Source of the DNA: REEB481 sp964586595
Lineage (GTDB): Bacteria; Bacteroidota; Bacteroidia; NS11-12g; UBA955
Assembly: GCA_964586595.1 (NCBI GenBank)
Contig: CAZPHB010000012.1
Span: 19,915-83,914 of the forward strand
Direction: 5' to 3'
DNA length: 64,000 nt
Shown: piece after piece, positions 18,096 through 26,202 of the stretch
Layout: the number at the start of each line of letters is the position of its first letter
Numbering within the stretch: the first letter of the stretch is position 1
Translations under genes and position numbers: made by a program
Notes under the pieces: model-generated
What the model saw: the letters and a program-made list of their open reading frames with translations, nothing else
Database searches by the model: none
Told to the model about the DNA's origin: nothing

Positions 18096-18254
18096 TTAAC
18101 CTTTGTGCCCGCGTTCGTCGGAAACGGTGAGCTTGTGGCGACCCCTTGCGCGGCGAGCTGCCAGAACCTTTCTGCCATTGGCAGTGCTCATCCTGTTGCG
18201 GAAACCGTGTTTGTTGCGGCGCTTGCGGGTACTTGGATTATAGGTTGGTTGCAT
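18096..18254 (-). CDS. rpmH: 50S ribosomal protein L34
   Basis: This 52-residue, strongly basic protein was translated by hand from the minus strand. It begins MQPTYNPSTRKRRNKHGFR and continues through RMSTANGRKVLAARRARGR, the universally conserved L34 sequence, ending in a short tail DERGHKG. It is the first gene of the rpmH-rnpA-yidD operon. A complete -33/-7 promoter lies just upstream. No dnaA gene or DnaA-box cluster was noticed next to it, so this is not evidence for the replication origin. Confidence 0.96.
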   Translation of the reverse strand: MQPTYNPSTRKRRNKHGFRNRMSTANGRKVLAARRARGRHKLTVSDERGHKG

Positions 18255-18279
18255 GGCTGACCGGTTTTTTTATGGGCTG

Positions 18280-18311
18280 CAAAGATAGTAAGTTTTGGTT
18301 ATCTGTGGCAA
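18280..18311 (-). promoter_or_regulatory. -33/-7 promoter of rpmH-rnpA-yidD
   Basis: On the minus strand TTG (18311-18309), a 21-nt spacer and TATCTTTG (18287-18280) fit the consensus. The -7 box is 25 nt before the rpmH ATG and lies just after the upstream regulator gene ends at 18325. Confidence 0.65.
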
Positions 18312-18324
18312 GCCCAACAGAAAA

Positions 18325-19020
18325 TCATTGTTTATCTGTTTTGAGGAGCAGGGTTTTACCTCCGCTCAGGATCAATCGGTCTTCCTGTAAGGAAACAAGG
18401 AACTGCCTGTTCACGCAAAAGTTTTTGGTACAAAGAAACCCAAGCGGTGCGAGCAGTTGTGCATAGGCATCCAGTTGTTTATCCTGACGATACATCTGTC
18501 CATCGGTGGTGTATAACAGACAACCCGGGAACACGGATTCCACGAATAAGAGGTCTTCCAGCTTCAGGATTTCTTGCCTTCCTTTCGGGAAAACCGGCAG
18601 TGCCTCAAAGCGATGCCTGAGCATCCACAGGGCTTCGTGTACGGCCGCTACTGAGTTGCCCAGACTTTGCTTCCGCAAGTACTTCACGGCATCGGAAAGT
18701 TCGGAGGTGTCCACCGGTTTGTGCAAACAAGGTACGCCGGAGAATTGCAAAGCACGCACGCTGTATTCGTCATAGGCGGTAATAAAGATGGTTTTGAATG
18801 ACAGTTCAGGCAAATGCTCGAGCAGTTGAAACGAATCGCCATCTTTCAGACTGATGTCGAGGAATACCAATTCTGGTTGCGATTGTGCAATCAGATTTAT
18901 ACCGGAACGGATGTCTGCGGCTTCGCCAACGAGCACAACATCAGGACATACCATTTGAAGCAGCACCCGCAATACCTCCCGGGATTTGGTTTCGTCATCT
19001 ATAATGATGGCCTTCATCAT
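18325..19020 (-). CDS. Response regulator with divergent LytTR output domain
   Basis: This 231-residue protein has an intact receiver domain: acidic pair D8-D9, phospho-acceptor D55 in LVFLDISL, the Thr switch in IFITAY and the Lys in LHKPVD. The C-terminal half (about 140-231) aligns with LytTR DNA-binding domains but is eroded. Where canonical domains have a FxRVHKSxLxN helix, this reads FLCTKNFCVNRQFL, and the protein stops at LLLKTDKQ without the usual VSRRxxxxF end. It is the last gene of a four-gene signalling cluster and overlaps the sensor kinase gene by 26 bp. It may bind a different DNA site or act mainly through phosphorylation; this is inference. Confidence 0.85.
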   Translation of the reverse strand: MMKAIIIDDETKSREVLRVLLQMVCPDVVLVGEAADIRSGINLIAQSQPELVFLDISLKDGDSFQLLEHLPELSFKTIFITAYDEYSVRALQFSGVPCLHKPVDTSELSDAVKYLRKQSLGNSVAAVHEALWMLRHRFEALPVFPKGRQEILKLEDLLFVESVFPGCLLYTTDGQMYRQDKQLDAYAQLLAPLGFLCTKNFCVNRQFLVSLQEDRLILSGGKTLLLKTDKQ

Positions 19021-22000
19021 CGTGGTGCAGGTTTACAGGTATATAAATGGCTACACGGGTGCCACAAGCTTCACCGTTGGGCGATTTCAAATCGGTGATG
19101 GTTACCGAAACTTTGTCTTTGAAGCGCCGATTCAACATTTCCAGGCGCTGTCGGGTAACGCTCATCCCCGTGCTTTCATGTCGGCTTCGCCTGGCTTGAT
19201 TCAACAGCTGAGATTTCTCGCGGCCAATGCCATTGTCTTCCACCACGCAGTAAATGTGGTTGCCCATTTGTTCCATCAAAATATCCAGCCGATGTCTGCC
19301 CTCCGGCATCGGCGTTAAACCGTGCAGGATGGCGTTTTCCACATAAGGCTGAATAATCATGGAAGGAATCATCACCTGGGTACCCCTCAGCCCCTCGTTC
19401 AGGGAAATGCTGTAGTCAAGGTTTCCGTCCAGGCGCAATTTTTCCAGTTCCAGATAAGTTTCCAACGACTGTAATTCTTGGTCGAGCGGGATAAAACTGA
19501 AGCGACTGTTTTGGAGGATTTGCCGCATCAGCGAACTGAACTTTGCAAGGTACGCATAGGCTTCACCGGCACTTTTGTTCAGTACATAATACTGTATGCT
19601 GTTGATGGAGTTAAAGATGAAATGAGGATTCATCTGTCCTCTGAGTGCTTTTAACTCTGTTTCTGCAAGGCTCAGTTGGTAATTGCGGCGCAAGGCACGG
19701 GTGCGGATGCGGAACACCAGCCAAATCAGGCCGAGGAACAATCCACCCATCAGTACCAGAAACCACCAGGTGCGCCAATAAGGAGGTAAAATCTGCACGT
19801 GCAATGTTGCCGGCATGGCCGACCAAATGCCATCATCGTTGCTTGCCTGCACCTGAAAGATGTAGCTTCCCGGCGGAAGATTGGTATAAGAAGCGCTGCG
19901 GTTGTCTCCTGCCTCAATCCATGATTCATCCAAACCTTCCAGCCGATACCTGAACTTGTTCTGTGCACTGTTCACAAAGCTCAAGCCGGTAAAATCTATC
20001 CGAAGAAAGTTCTGATTGTGCCGCAGCACCATATTACTGCCGGTATGGTAGCTGCTGTCAAAGGGAAAAGGCTTTTCCATCACTTTCAAACCGGTAATGG
20101 CCGTAAGCGGTGGTGTGGTGTTGATGCGCAGGGCCTCGGGTTTAAAGTAGTTGATGCCGTTGATGCCGCCGAACCAAAGATTTCCGTCTCTGGTTTTCAA
20201 GTATGTTCCTTCATTGAATTCTAAACTTTGAACCCTAGAGCTTTGGCTTAAATGCCTGAAGGTTCCCTGGGCAGGCGAATACACCATCAACCCTCTGTTG
20301 GAAGACATCCACCAGTTTCCTTTTTGATCCAGCAACAACCCGTAAACAACATCATTGAATAAGCCATTGGCCGTGGTAAGTGCATGTACCTGTTCGCTGC
20401 GGCAATCAAGAATATTCAAACCACCCCCATAAGTTCCCAACAACAATGTATCCATGCCCAGGGGCACTGCACACATCACATTATTGCTGCTGAGGCTTTT
20501 GCCGGCACCTTGTTGTTGGGTATAGCGTTTGCGCACGGTTCCATCCAAACCAACCAGAAGCAACCCATGTCCAAAGGTGGCGCACAGCAAATGGTTCTTT
20601 CTTGGGTCGTAACGCACCTCCATGATTTGGTAATCGGGGAGGTTGGGCTGTTTTCTGAGCGTTTCAGGAATAACCTGGAAATGTGTTAATACATGCTTGT
20701 CGGCATGGAAGCGCCATAATCCGGCGGTGGTGCCGAGCCATAATCCACCATCCGGAGCCTGCGTGATGCTTTTCACCTGGAGTTCCTGCAATTGCTGGCC
20801 TTCAGCGGTTTTATCCAAAACCTTTTTAAAGGTGCGTGTTTGGGGATTAAAGCGAAAAAGACCGTCGTTGCCGGCGCCCACCCAGTACCTGCCTTGTGCA
20901 TCCCGAAATATGGAACGCACAGAATTAGAGGGCAGCCCGCTGCAATTGTCCGCCCCGTAGTGCATGATCAAACCTGAAGGTGTGATCTTGTTGATGCCCC
21001 CATCCAGGCTGCCGGACCAAATACTTCCATCCACATCTTCAAAGAACCCGTAAGTGTTTCCTGTAGAAAGGGAACCTGGATCACCCGGAACATGCCGCAA
21101 TAAGCCAAATTGCTGGTTCAGCGGCTTATACACGCTGAGTCCACTGAGGGTGCCAATCCATACATTGCCTTCCCTGTCTTCTTCCAAACACAATACCGAG
21201 TTGTTGGAAAGTCCTTCGGTACTGAAGGCATTATACATACAGCTTACGGATTCCGTGAGCTCACGGTCTTGAATGCTAAACCGCTGCACGCCGTTAAAGT
21301 AGTTGTTGGCGCACCACAGGTATCCGCGTGTATCTGCTTTCATCGCGATGATGTTTCGAAATAGCGCTTCACTGCCGGGCATTTGGACCCCATGCACCTG
21401 CCCGTTGCCAATCCATTTCAAGCCTTCCTGATAGGTGGCCGCGAACACATGGGCGCCATGAAAAGCGATGGCCAGCACCGTGCTTTCCATAAGCCATGAA
21501 GCCTTTACCTGATTGGGATGTGCCGGGTCAAGAACACGGATGCCTCCTTGTCCGCCCAGCCACAACATCCCATCGGATGAAAAACCCATACAATAGGGCA
21601 AAAAGTTGCTGTCGTTTTGCAGTACGGACAAAGGATTGATTTCAGGAGTTTTTGTTTCTGCCAGCCATGCCCCCCCTTGTTGCAGCAACCAACACACATA
21701 ACCGGCAGTCGATGATTCAATGCTCAGGATGGGCAGTCGCGCCGGATTGCAGCGCTGAAATTCCGGACGACGCTGAAAACGCCCGCTCCGGCTGTTGTAC
21801 AGTGTGATGCTCCCGTCGTTGGCACCAATCCAGATTCTGTTCAGCCGGTCTTCCGCCAATGCAGTAAGGTAATTGTCCTGCAATCCGCTGGCCGACATAG
21901 GCTGACTGCGGAACACGGTGAATTCATGCCCGTCGTAACGGTTCAAACCCTCAGCGGTAGCTATCCACATAAACCCATCGGAAGATTGAATCACATCCAG

Positions 22001-22117
22001 CACTGTGCTGGCTGATAACCCTTGGTTTACTGAATAATTGTCGAAACGCAACTGGGCCTGCAATGCCAGCGTTTGCAACAACAAAACAACAGAAACAATA
22101 AACCGATACAATCGCAT
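18995..22117 (-). CDS. Hybrid-type sensor: Reg_prop beta-propeller, Y_Y_Y domain and LytS-family histidine kinase
   Basis: This 1040-residue protein has a signal peptide (MRLYRFIVSVVLLLQTLALQAQ), then about 650 residues of Reg_prop repeats (SSDGFMWIATAEGLNRYDG, DREGNVWIGTLSGLSVY and similar) forming periplasmic propellers. A Y_Y_Y domain (FRYRLEGLDESW, YTNLPPGSYIF) and one membrane helix near residue 780 follow. The cytoplasmic LytS-type core is complete: phospho-acceptor H832 in MNPHFIFN, N-box PYVENAILHGL near 925, G1 EDNGIG and the TGMSVTRQRLEML segment. It should autophosphorylate in response to an extracytoplasmic cue. Its ATG overlaps the upstream regulator stop as TAATG. There is no fused receiver or AraC domain. 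Confidence 0.93.
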   Translation of the reverse strand: MRLYRFIVSVVLLLQTLALQAQLRFDNYSVNQGLSASTVLDVIQSSDGFMWIATAEGLNRYDGHEFTVFRSQPMSASGLQDNYLTALAEDRLNRIWIGANDGSITLYNSRSGRFQRRPEFQRCNPARLPILSIESSTAGYVCWLLQQGGAWLAETKTPEINPLSVLQNDSNFLPYCMGFSSDGMLWLGGQGGIRVLDPAHPNQVKASWLMESTVLAIAFHGAHVFAATYQEGLKWIGNGQVHGVQMPGSEALFRNIIAMKADTRGYLWCANNYFNGVQRFSIQDRELTESVSCMYNAFSTEGLSNNSVLCLEEDREGNVWIGTLSGLSVYKPLNQQFGLLRHVPGDPGSLSTGNTYGFFEDVDGSIWSGSLDGGINKITPSGLIMHYGADNCSGLPSNSVRSIFRDAQGRYWVGAGNDGLFRFNPQTRTFKKVLDKTAEGQQLQELQVKSITQAPDGGLWLGTTAGLWRFHADKHVLTHFQVIPETLRKQPNLPDYQIMEVRYDPRKNHLLCATFGHGLLLVGLDGTVRKRYTQQQGAGKSLSSNNVMCAVPLGMDTLLLGTYGGGLNILDCRSEQVHALTTANGLFNDVVYGLLLDQKGNWWMSSNRGLMVYSPAQGTFRHLSQSSRVQSLEFNEGTYLKTRDGNLWFGGINGINYFKPEALRINTTPPLTAITGLKVMEKPFPFDSSYHTGSNMVLRHNQNFLRIDFTGLSFVNSAQNKFRYRLEGLDESWIEAGDNRSASYTNLPPGSYIFQVQASNDDGIWSAMPATLHVQILPPYWRTWWFLVLMGGLFLGLIWLVFRIRTRALRRNYQLSLAETELKALRGQMNPHFIFNSINSIQYYVLNKSAGEAYAYLAKFSSLMRQILQNSRFSFIPLDQELQSLETYLELEKLRLDGNLDYSISLNEGLRGTQVMIPSMIIQPYVENAILHGLTPMPEGRHRLDILMEQMGNHIYCVVEDNGIGREKSQLLNQARRSRHESTGMSVTRQRLEMLNRRFKDKVSVTITDLKSPNGEACGTRVAIYIPVNLHHDDEGHHYR

Positions 22118-22860
22118 TACAATTTGGTAAGGGTAGCCATAAACGCCTCTTTACGCCGTTTGCTTACATCTACCTGATGTCCATTGGACATCACCACATA
22201 TCCACCCTCACCGCGAACATAACGCCGCAATTCATTCAGGTTGATGAGGTAACTTTTATGCACCCTGAAAAACCCGCGTTGCAGCAGCAATCCTTCAAAT
22301 TCACCAATATTCTTGGACACGGTCAGCTTTTCATCGCCTTTCATGAAGAAGTATGTATATGCACCATCGCCCTTGCAATAAATCAGATTCCTGAGTTTAA
22401 CGAATACAAAACCCTCGCTGCTGCTGAGCGCTATCTGATCTTCACCCTGGCTGCGCAGATTCTGAATCAATACTTCATATCTTTTTTCGGCATCTGCTGT
22501 TTTTCTTTTCTCGGCTACCTTTTTTACCGCTTCACGCAACTGCGCAACATCAATGGGTTTCAACAGGTAATCGGCGGCATCACTGCGAAATGCACGAGAG
22601 GCATACTGCTCATAACCGGTGGTGAACACAAGTTCAGGACCATCGTCCGGCAGTTGTTCCGCAAGATCAAAACCGCTTTCCCCATCCAGTTCCACATCCA
22701 GAAACAACAGATCAGGAACCAGGTTTCGGTTCATTTCCAGACCTTCTGCCAATGTTCCTGCCATGCCCACAACAGTTACCTCAGGCACAAATTCACGCAA
22801 CAGTGCGGCCAATGCCTGGCGACTGTTTGCTTCATCATCAACAATGAGTGCTTTCATCAT
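22117..22860 (-). CDS. LytTR-family response regulator
   Basis: This 247-residue regulator has a canonical receiver (D8-D9, D55 in LLFLDVEL, Thr in VFTTGY, Lys in LLKPID) and a canonical LytTR DNA-binding domain near residues 145-247. The LytTR domain shows the full RVHKSYLINLNELRRYVRG segment and a C-terminal VDVSKRRKEAFMATL. It is the expected transcriptional output of the adjacent propeller kinase, as LytTR-LytS pairs are common. Its stop shares one base with the kinase start, and its start overlaps the stop of the degenerate kinase-like gene upstream (ATGA), so the genes look tightly co-expressed. Confidence 0.93.
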   Translation of the reverse strand: MMKALIVDDEANSRQALAALLREFVPEVTVVGMAGTLAEGLEMNRNLVPDLLFLDVELDGESGFDLAEQLPDDGPELVFTTGYEQYASRAFRSDAADYLLKPIDVAQLREAVKKVAEKRKTADAEKRYEVLIQNLRSQGEDQIALSSSEGFVFVKLRNLIYCKGDGAYTYFFMKGDEKLTVSKNIGEFEGLLLQRGFFRVHKSYLINLNELRRYVRGEGGYVVMSNGHQVDVSKRRKEAFMATLTKL

Positions 22861-23456
22861 AAAGATTGGTATTTATTAAGCGTTAAAACAGCTCCGCGGG
22901 CATACTCGCGATATTCGACTTCTGCCGGGAACAGTTGCATTCTTTCTTCAAATAGTTCCATCCGCAATTGCTGTTCAGACTTAAGCTTCAGGGTTTTAAA
23001 AGCCGGAAGCTCTTGGCCGGCCTGCACTTCTATCTGTATTGCTCCTTCCATGGCACGTGGCGTGACCTTTAGGACTACAGGCATCGTGGCGCGCAAAGCG
23101 CGGAACAACTGCCGCTCCAACATGGGCATGCAAAACAAACCGGGTACTTGGTAAACAGATTGCACTTCATCCCATTCCAGGGAACATTCTGGTTTGTATC
23201 GCGTATGTTCGAGTGCAGCGTATGAATGCAACGCGACTTGTTCCTCCATCCAGTTGACGTGCGGTGCTGCGCCAAGGGCGCTCAGGTTTCTTAAGTAGCC
23301 GGAGAACAGATTCAGCAGGTACAGGCCCTGTTCACGCTCATTGGTGAGCAGTGCGAGCTGCAATGCCGCCAAGCCGTTAAATACGGCGTGCGCAGCCTGA
23401 TAGCTCCTCAGGAGCATGAGCGTATTGCGTTCCAAGCCGGGCTGATACTGCTTCAT
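22857..23456 (-). CDS. Degenerate LytS-like histidine kinase, possible phosphotransfer or docking protein
   Basis: This 199-residue soluble protein aligns over most of its length with the catalytic core of the LytS kinase encoded two genes downstream. H23 in AAHAVFNG aligns with the phospho-acceptor segment NPHFIFNS, and the following helix keeps the LLNLFSGYLRNL and ALHSYAALEHTRY patterns of a LytS dimerisation domain. The ATP-binding half is ruined: the N-box PYVENAILHGL is replaced by PMLERQLFRAL (111-121), and no DNGIG or GTG motif remains. There is no membrane segment. The ATG at 23456 has a purine-rich AGAGAAG just upstream; an in-frame GTG at 23483 would add nine residues. It starts a cluster with two regulators and a sensor kinase. 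Family relation is seen by eye; function is inferred. Confidence 0.7.
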   Translation of the reverse strand: MKQYQPGLERNTLMLLRSYQAAHAVFNGLAALQLALLTNEREQGLYLLNLFSGYLRNLSALGAAPHVNWMEEQVALHSYAALEHTRYKPECSLEWDEVQSVYQVPGLFCMPMLERQLFRALRATMPVVLKVTPRAMEGAIQIEVQAGQELPAFKTLKLKSEQQLRMELFEERMQLFPAEVEYREYARGAVLTLNKYQSL

Positions 23457-23555
23457 CTTCTCTTGGGAAGGTACGGCAGACACCCGGTACAGGCAAAAGG
23501 AAAATAATAAGCGGGATGAAATCGATTACCAGCGGCGGCTGGATTCAATCTTCGC

Positions 23556-24812
23556 TCAGAGGTTCAGTACCCGTTCCAGCGGGTTTTTGCCGTCGAGCAG
23601 CTGCTCGGGGTTTTCCAAAAGGGTTTTCACGCGGTACAGGAAGCTCACACTTTCGCGGCCATCGATGATGCGGTGGTCGTAGCTCAGGGCCACGTACATG
23701 ATGGGACGAATCACCACCTGTCCGTTTTCTACCACAGGACGCTCCACAATGTTGTGCATGCCCAGAATTCCACTTTGCGGCGGATTGATGATGGGCGTGC
23801 TCATCATGCTGCCAAACACCCCGCCATTGGTGATGGTGAAGGTGCCTCCGCTCATTTCATCAATGGTGAGTTTATTGTCGCGGGCTTTGCCGGCGAGGCG
23901 TTTCACTTCTTTTTCGATATCGGCCAGACTCAACTGCTCGGCGCTGCGGATTACCGGAACCACCAATCCTTTGGGTGCAGAAACGGCAATAGAAATATCG
24001 CAGAAGTCGTGGTACACAATTTCGTCGCCTTCAATGCTGGCATTCACCGCGGGCCAATCTTTCAGGGCGATGCACACGGCTCTGGTGAAGAAGCTCATGA
24101 AGCCGAGGCCAATGCCGTGTTTTTCCTCGAATACCTTTTTGTACTTATTGCGCAAGTCCATCACCGGCTTCATGTTCACCTCGTTGAAGGTGGTAAGCAT
24201 GGCGGTTTCATTCTTGGCAGCCACCAGTCGTTTGCTGATGGTTTTGCGCAGGTTGGTCATTTTCTCGCGGCGTTCGTTTCTTGTGCCTGGCATGGCGGCT
24301 GCACCGCGAAGCACCCCGTGTTGAACAATGGCTTCAAGCACATCCAACTTGGTGATGCGTCCATTTCCACCGCTTCCCTTTACAAGGTTCACAGGAAGCC
24401 CGTATTCCTCGAGCAGTTGGGCAGCTACGGGTGATATCTTTACATCGGAAGCATCAGCTGAGATTACGGGTGTTGCAGGTGCCGCTTCCGCGGACTTTGC
24501 CCCTGCCGTTTTGGTTTCAGGAGCCTTTGCTTCTTCTTTTGCCGGTGCAGGGGCGCTTCCTTCAGGCCGCTTGGCCTCTGTATTTAACACTGCAACCACT
24601 GAACCAACAGCAATGGTATCGCCGGGCTGACCAATAAGTTGCTCAATGAGGCCTGCAGCGGTAGCATTCACTTCAAAAGTGGCCTTATCGCTTTCAAACT
24701 CAGCAATGGGGTCATCCATTTCCACCCAATCGCCTTCTTTCTTCAACCAACTGGAAATGGTTACTTCACTGATGCTCTCGCCCGGAGAGGGGACGGTGAT
24801 TTCTAATGCCAT
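23556..24812 (-). CDS. sucB: Dihydrolipoyllysine succinyltransferase, E2 of 2-oxoglutarate dehydrogenase
   Basis: This 418-residue enzyme is the E2 core of an acyl-CoA-forming 2-oxo acid dehydrogenase. It has one N-terminal lipoyl domain with the modified lysine in ESDKATFEV (about residue 43). An Ala/Pro/Lys-rich linker and a peripheral subunit-binding domain (SPVAAQLLEEYGLPVNLVKGSGGNG pattern, about 130-160) follow. The catalytic domain has its active-site motif SYDHRIIDGRESV near residue 378. A single lipoyl domain and the RIIDGRESV variant favour succinyl- over acetyltransferase. The ATG at 24812 gives the family start MALEITVPSPGESISEV; the longer frame is not used. No E1 or E3 gene is adjacent. 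Confidence 0.92.
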   Translation of the reverse strand: MALEITVPSPGESISEVTISSWLKKEGDWVEMDDPIAEFESDKATFEVNATAAGLIEQLIGQPGDTIAVGSVVAVLNTEAKRPEGSAPAPAKEEAKAPETKTAGAKSAEAAPATPVISADASDVKISPVAAQLLEEYGLPVNLVKGSGGNGRITKLDVLEAIVQHGVLRGAAAMPGTRNERREKMTNLRKTISKRLVAAKNETAMLTTFNEVNMKPVMDLRNKYKKVFEEKHGIGLGFMSFFTRAVCIALKDWPAVNASIEGDEIVYHDFCDISIAVSAPKGLVVPVIRSAEQLSLADIEKEVKRLAGKARDNKLTIDEMSGGTFTITNGGVFGSMMSTPIINPPQSGILGMHNIVERPVVENGQVVIRPIMYVALSYDHRIIDGRESVSFLYRVKTLLENPEQLLDGKNPLERVLNL

Positions 24813-24918
24813 AAGCGATACTGCCGGCAAATGTACACAATAAGCCTTAACCTTGCTTGTGCCGCCTGCACAGTAAGCCATCCCTGCTGTATTTTGCATC
24901 TGCTTTTTATGACTTTTT

Positions 24919-26202
24919 ATGTTTTATATGAAAGAAGATTGGATGCACTGGATTTGGTCCTCCGGATCATTCCGCAGCCACGATTTACACACCAGCTCGG
25001 GCATTCCCGTGCAACTGGTCAACCGCGGATTTGCCCACCACGACGCAGGTCCGGACTTTCCTGAATGTACGCTTCGGCTGGGTGCTGCACTTTGGGCCGG
25101 CAGTGTGGAACTGCACGTAAAAGCTTCTGACTGGAACAAACATGGACACCAGCACGATGAGGCGTACAATACCGTAATTCTCCATGTGGTATGGGAACGC
25201 GATGCAGAGGTTTGGCGCAAGGACGGAACCATGGTGCCTTGTTTGGAATTGAAGCCACTGGTTGATCCTTCCTTACTTGACAGGCTGTCCGCACTATACG
25301 CAAACAACGGCTGGCTGGCCTGTTCAGGAATGTTGTCGCGGGTGCCGCCGTCCGTTCTGGATGAGTTGCGCTCAAATGCACTGAAGCAACGCCTCTTGGA
25401 CAAAAGCGCCCCTTTGCTGGAGTTGGCTAAAAACAGCAGCCACGACTGGGAATATGTGCTGTATCAAACCCTGGGCGCAAACTTTGGCTTCCGCACGAAC
25501 AAGGCTGCCTTTGCCCAACTTACCCAAAACCTCGACTACCGCATCCTGCTGCGCCATCGGCACCAGCCGTTTCAACTTGAAGCGCTTTTATTTGGTCAGA
25601 GTGGCTTGCTGTTGGGTCAAAAGGACGGATATGCACGCATGTTGCAGCAGGAGTATGCCTATTTAAAACATAAATATAGTTTGAAACCCATGCAGGCTTC
25701 TGCCTGGAAATTTCTGAGGATGCGACCATCCAACTTCCCCACCCTGCGCATTGCTCAGTTTGCTGCGCTGATGCAACAACACGAGCGCCTTTTTGACCGC
25801 ATCATGACGCATCGGGAGGTACACGAATTACACCACATGTTCGATGTTGCCGCCGGAACCTATTGGGAAGAACATTACCGCTTCGGATTGCCTTCGCCCA
25901 AGGGCATCAAAAGACTTGGCAGCGGTGCCGGGTTCAATATTCTGGTGAATACCGCAGCACCGATTATGTTTGCATACGGCCTGCACACCAACGACCAGCC
26001 ACTCATGAACCGCGCGAAGATGCTGCTTGAAGCCCTGCCACCTGAAAACAACCGCGTAATCCGCAACTGGGCGGCAGAAGGGATTACGGCTGCCCATGCC
26101 GCACAATCACAGGCACTTACCGGCCAGTGGAAAAGCTTATGCGCTGCACGCAACTGTCTTCAATGTGCCGCAGGCCGTTTCCTCGCCGGAGGACATTTAT
26201 GA
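24919..26202 (+). CDS. DUF2851 family protein
   Basis: This 427-residue protein matches the Bacteroidota family DUF2851. The diagnostic start EDWMHWIWSSGSF is followed by the HHDAGPDFPECTLRLG segment, WAGSVELHVKASDW and the HDEAYNTVILHVVW block (about residues 40-100). Those acidic and His-rich motifs look like a nuclease-type metal site, but this is only an impression and no activity is established. The C-terminal CxxxxCLQC cluster may bind a metal. The start may be the ATG at 24919 or the one at 24928 (MKEDWMHW), closer to family members. It overlaps the following glycosyltransferase by an ATGA. Confidence 0.85.
   Translation: MFYMKEDWMHWIWSSGSFRSHDLHTSSGIPVQLVNRGFAHHDAGPDFPECTLRLGAALWAGSVELHVKASDWNKHGHQHDEAYNTVILHVVWERDAEVWRKDGTMVPCLELKPLVDPSLLDRLSALYANNGWLACSGMLSRVPPSVLDELRSNALKQRLLDKSAPLLELAKNSSHDWEYVLYQTLGANFGFRTNKAAFAQLTQNLDYRILLRHRHQPFQLEALLFGQSGLLLGQKDGYARMLQQEYAYLKHKYSLKPMQASAWKFLRMRPSNFPTLRIAQFAALMQQHERLFDRIMTHREVHELHHMFDVAAGTYWEEHYRFGLPSPKGIKRLGSGAGFNILVNTAAPIMFAYGLHTNDQPLMNRAKMLLEALPPENNRVIRNWAAEGITAAHAAQSQALTGQWKSLCAARNCLQCAAGRFLAGGHL

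Noticed and set aside
18096..18254. Replication origin near rpmH
   Set aside because: rpmH-rnpA is near oriC in some bacteria, but no dnaA, dnaN or gidA gene and no cluster of DnaA boxes was noticed here.
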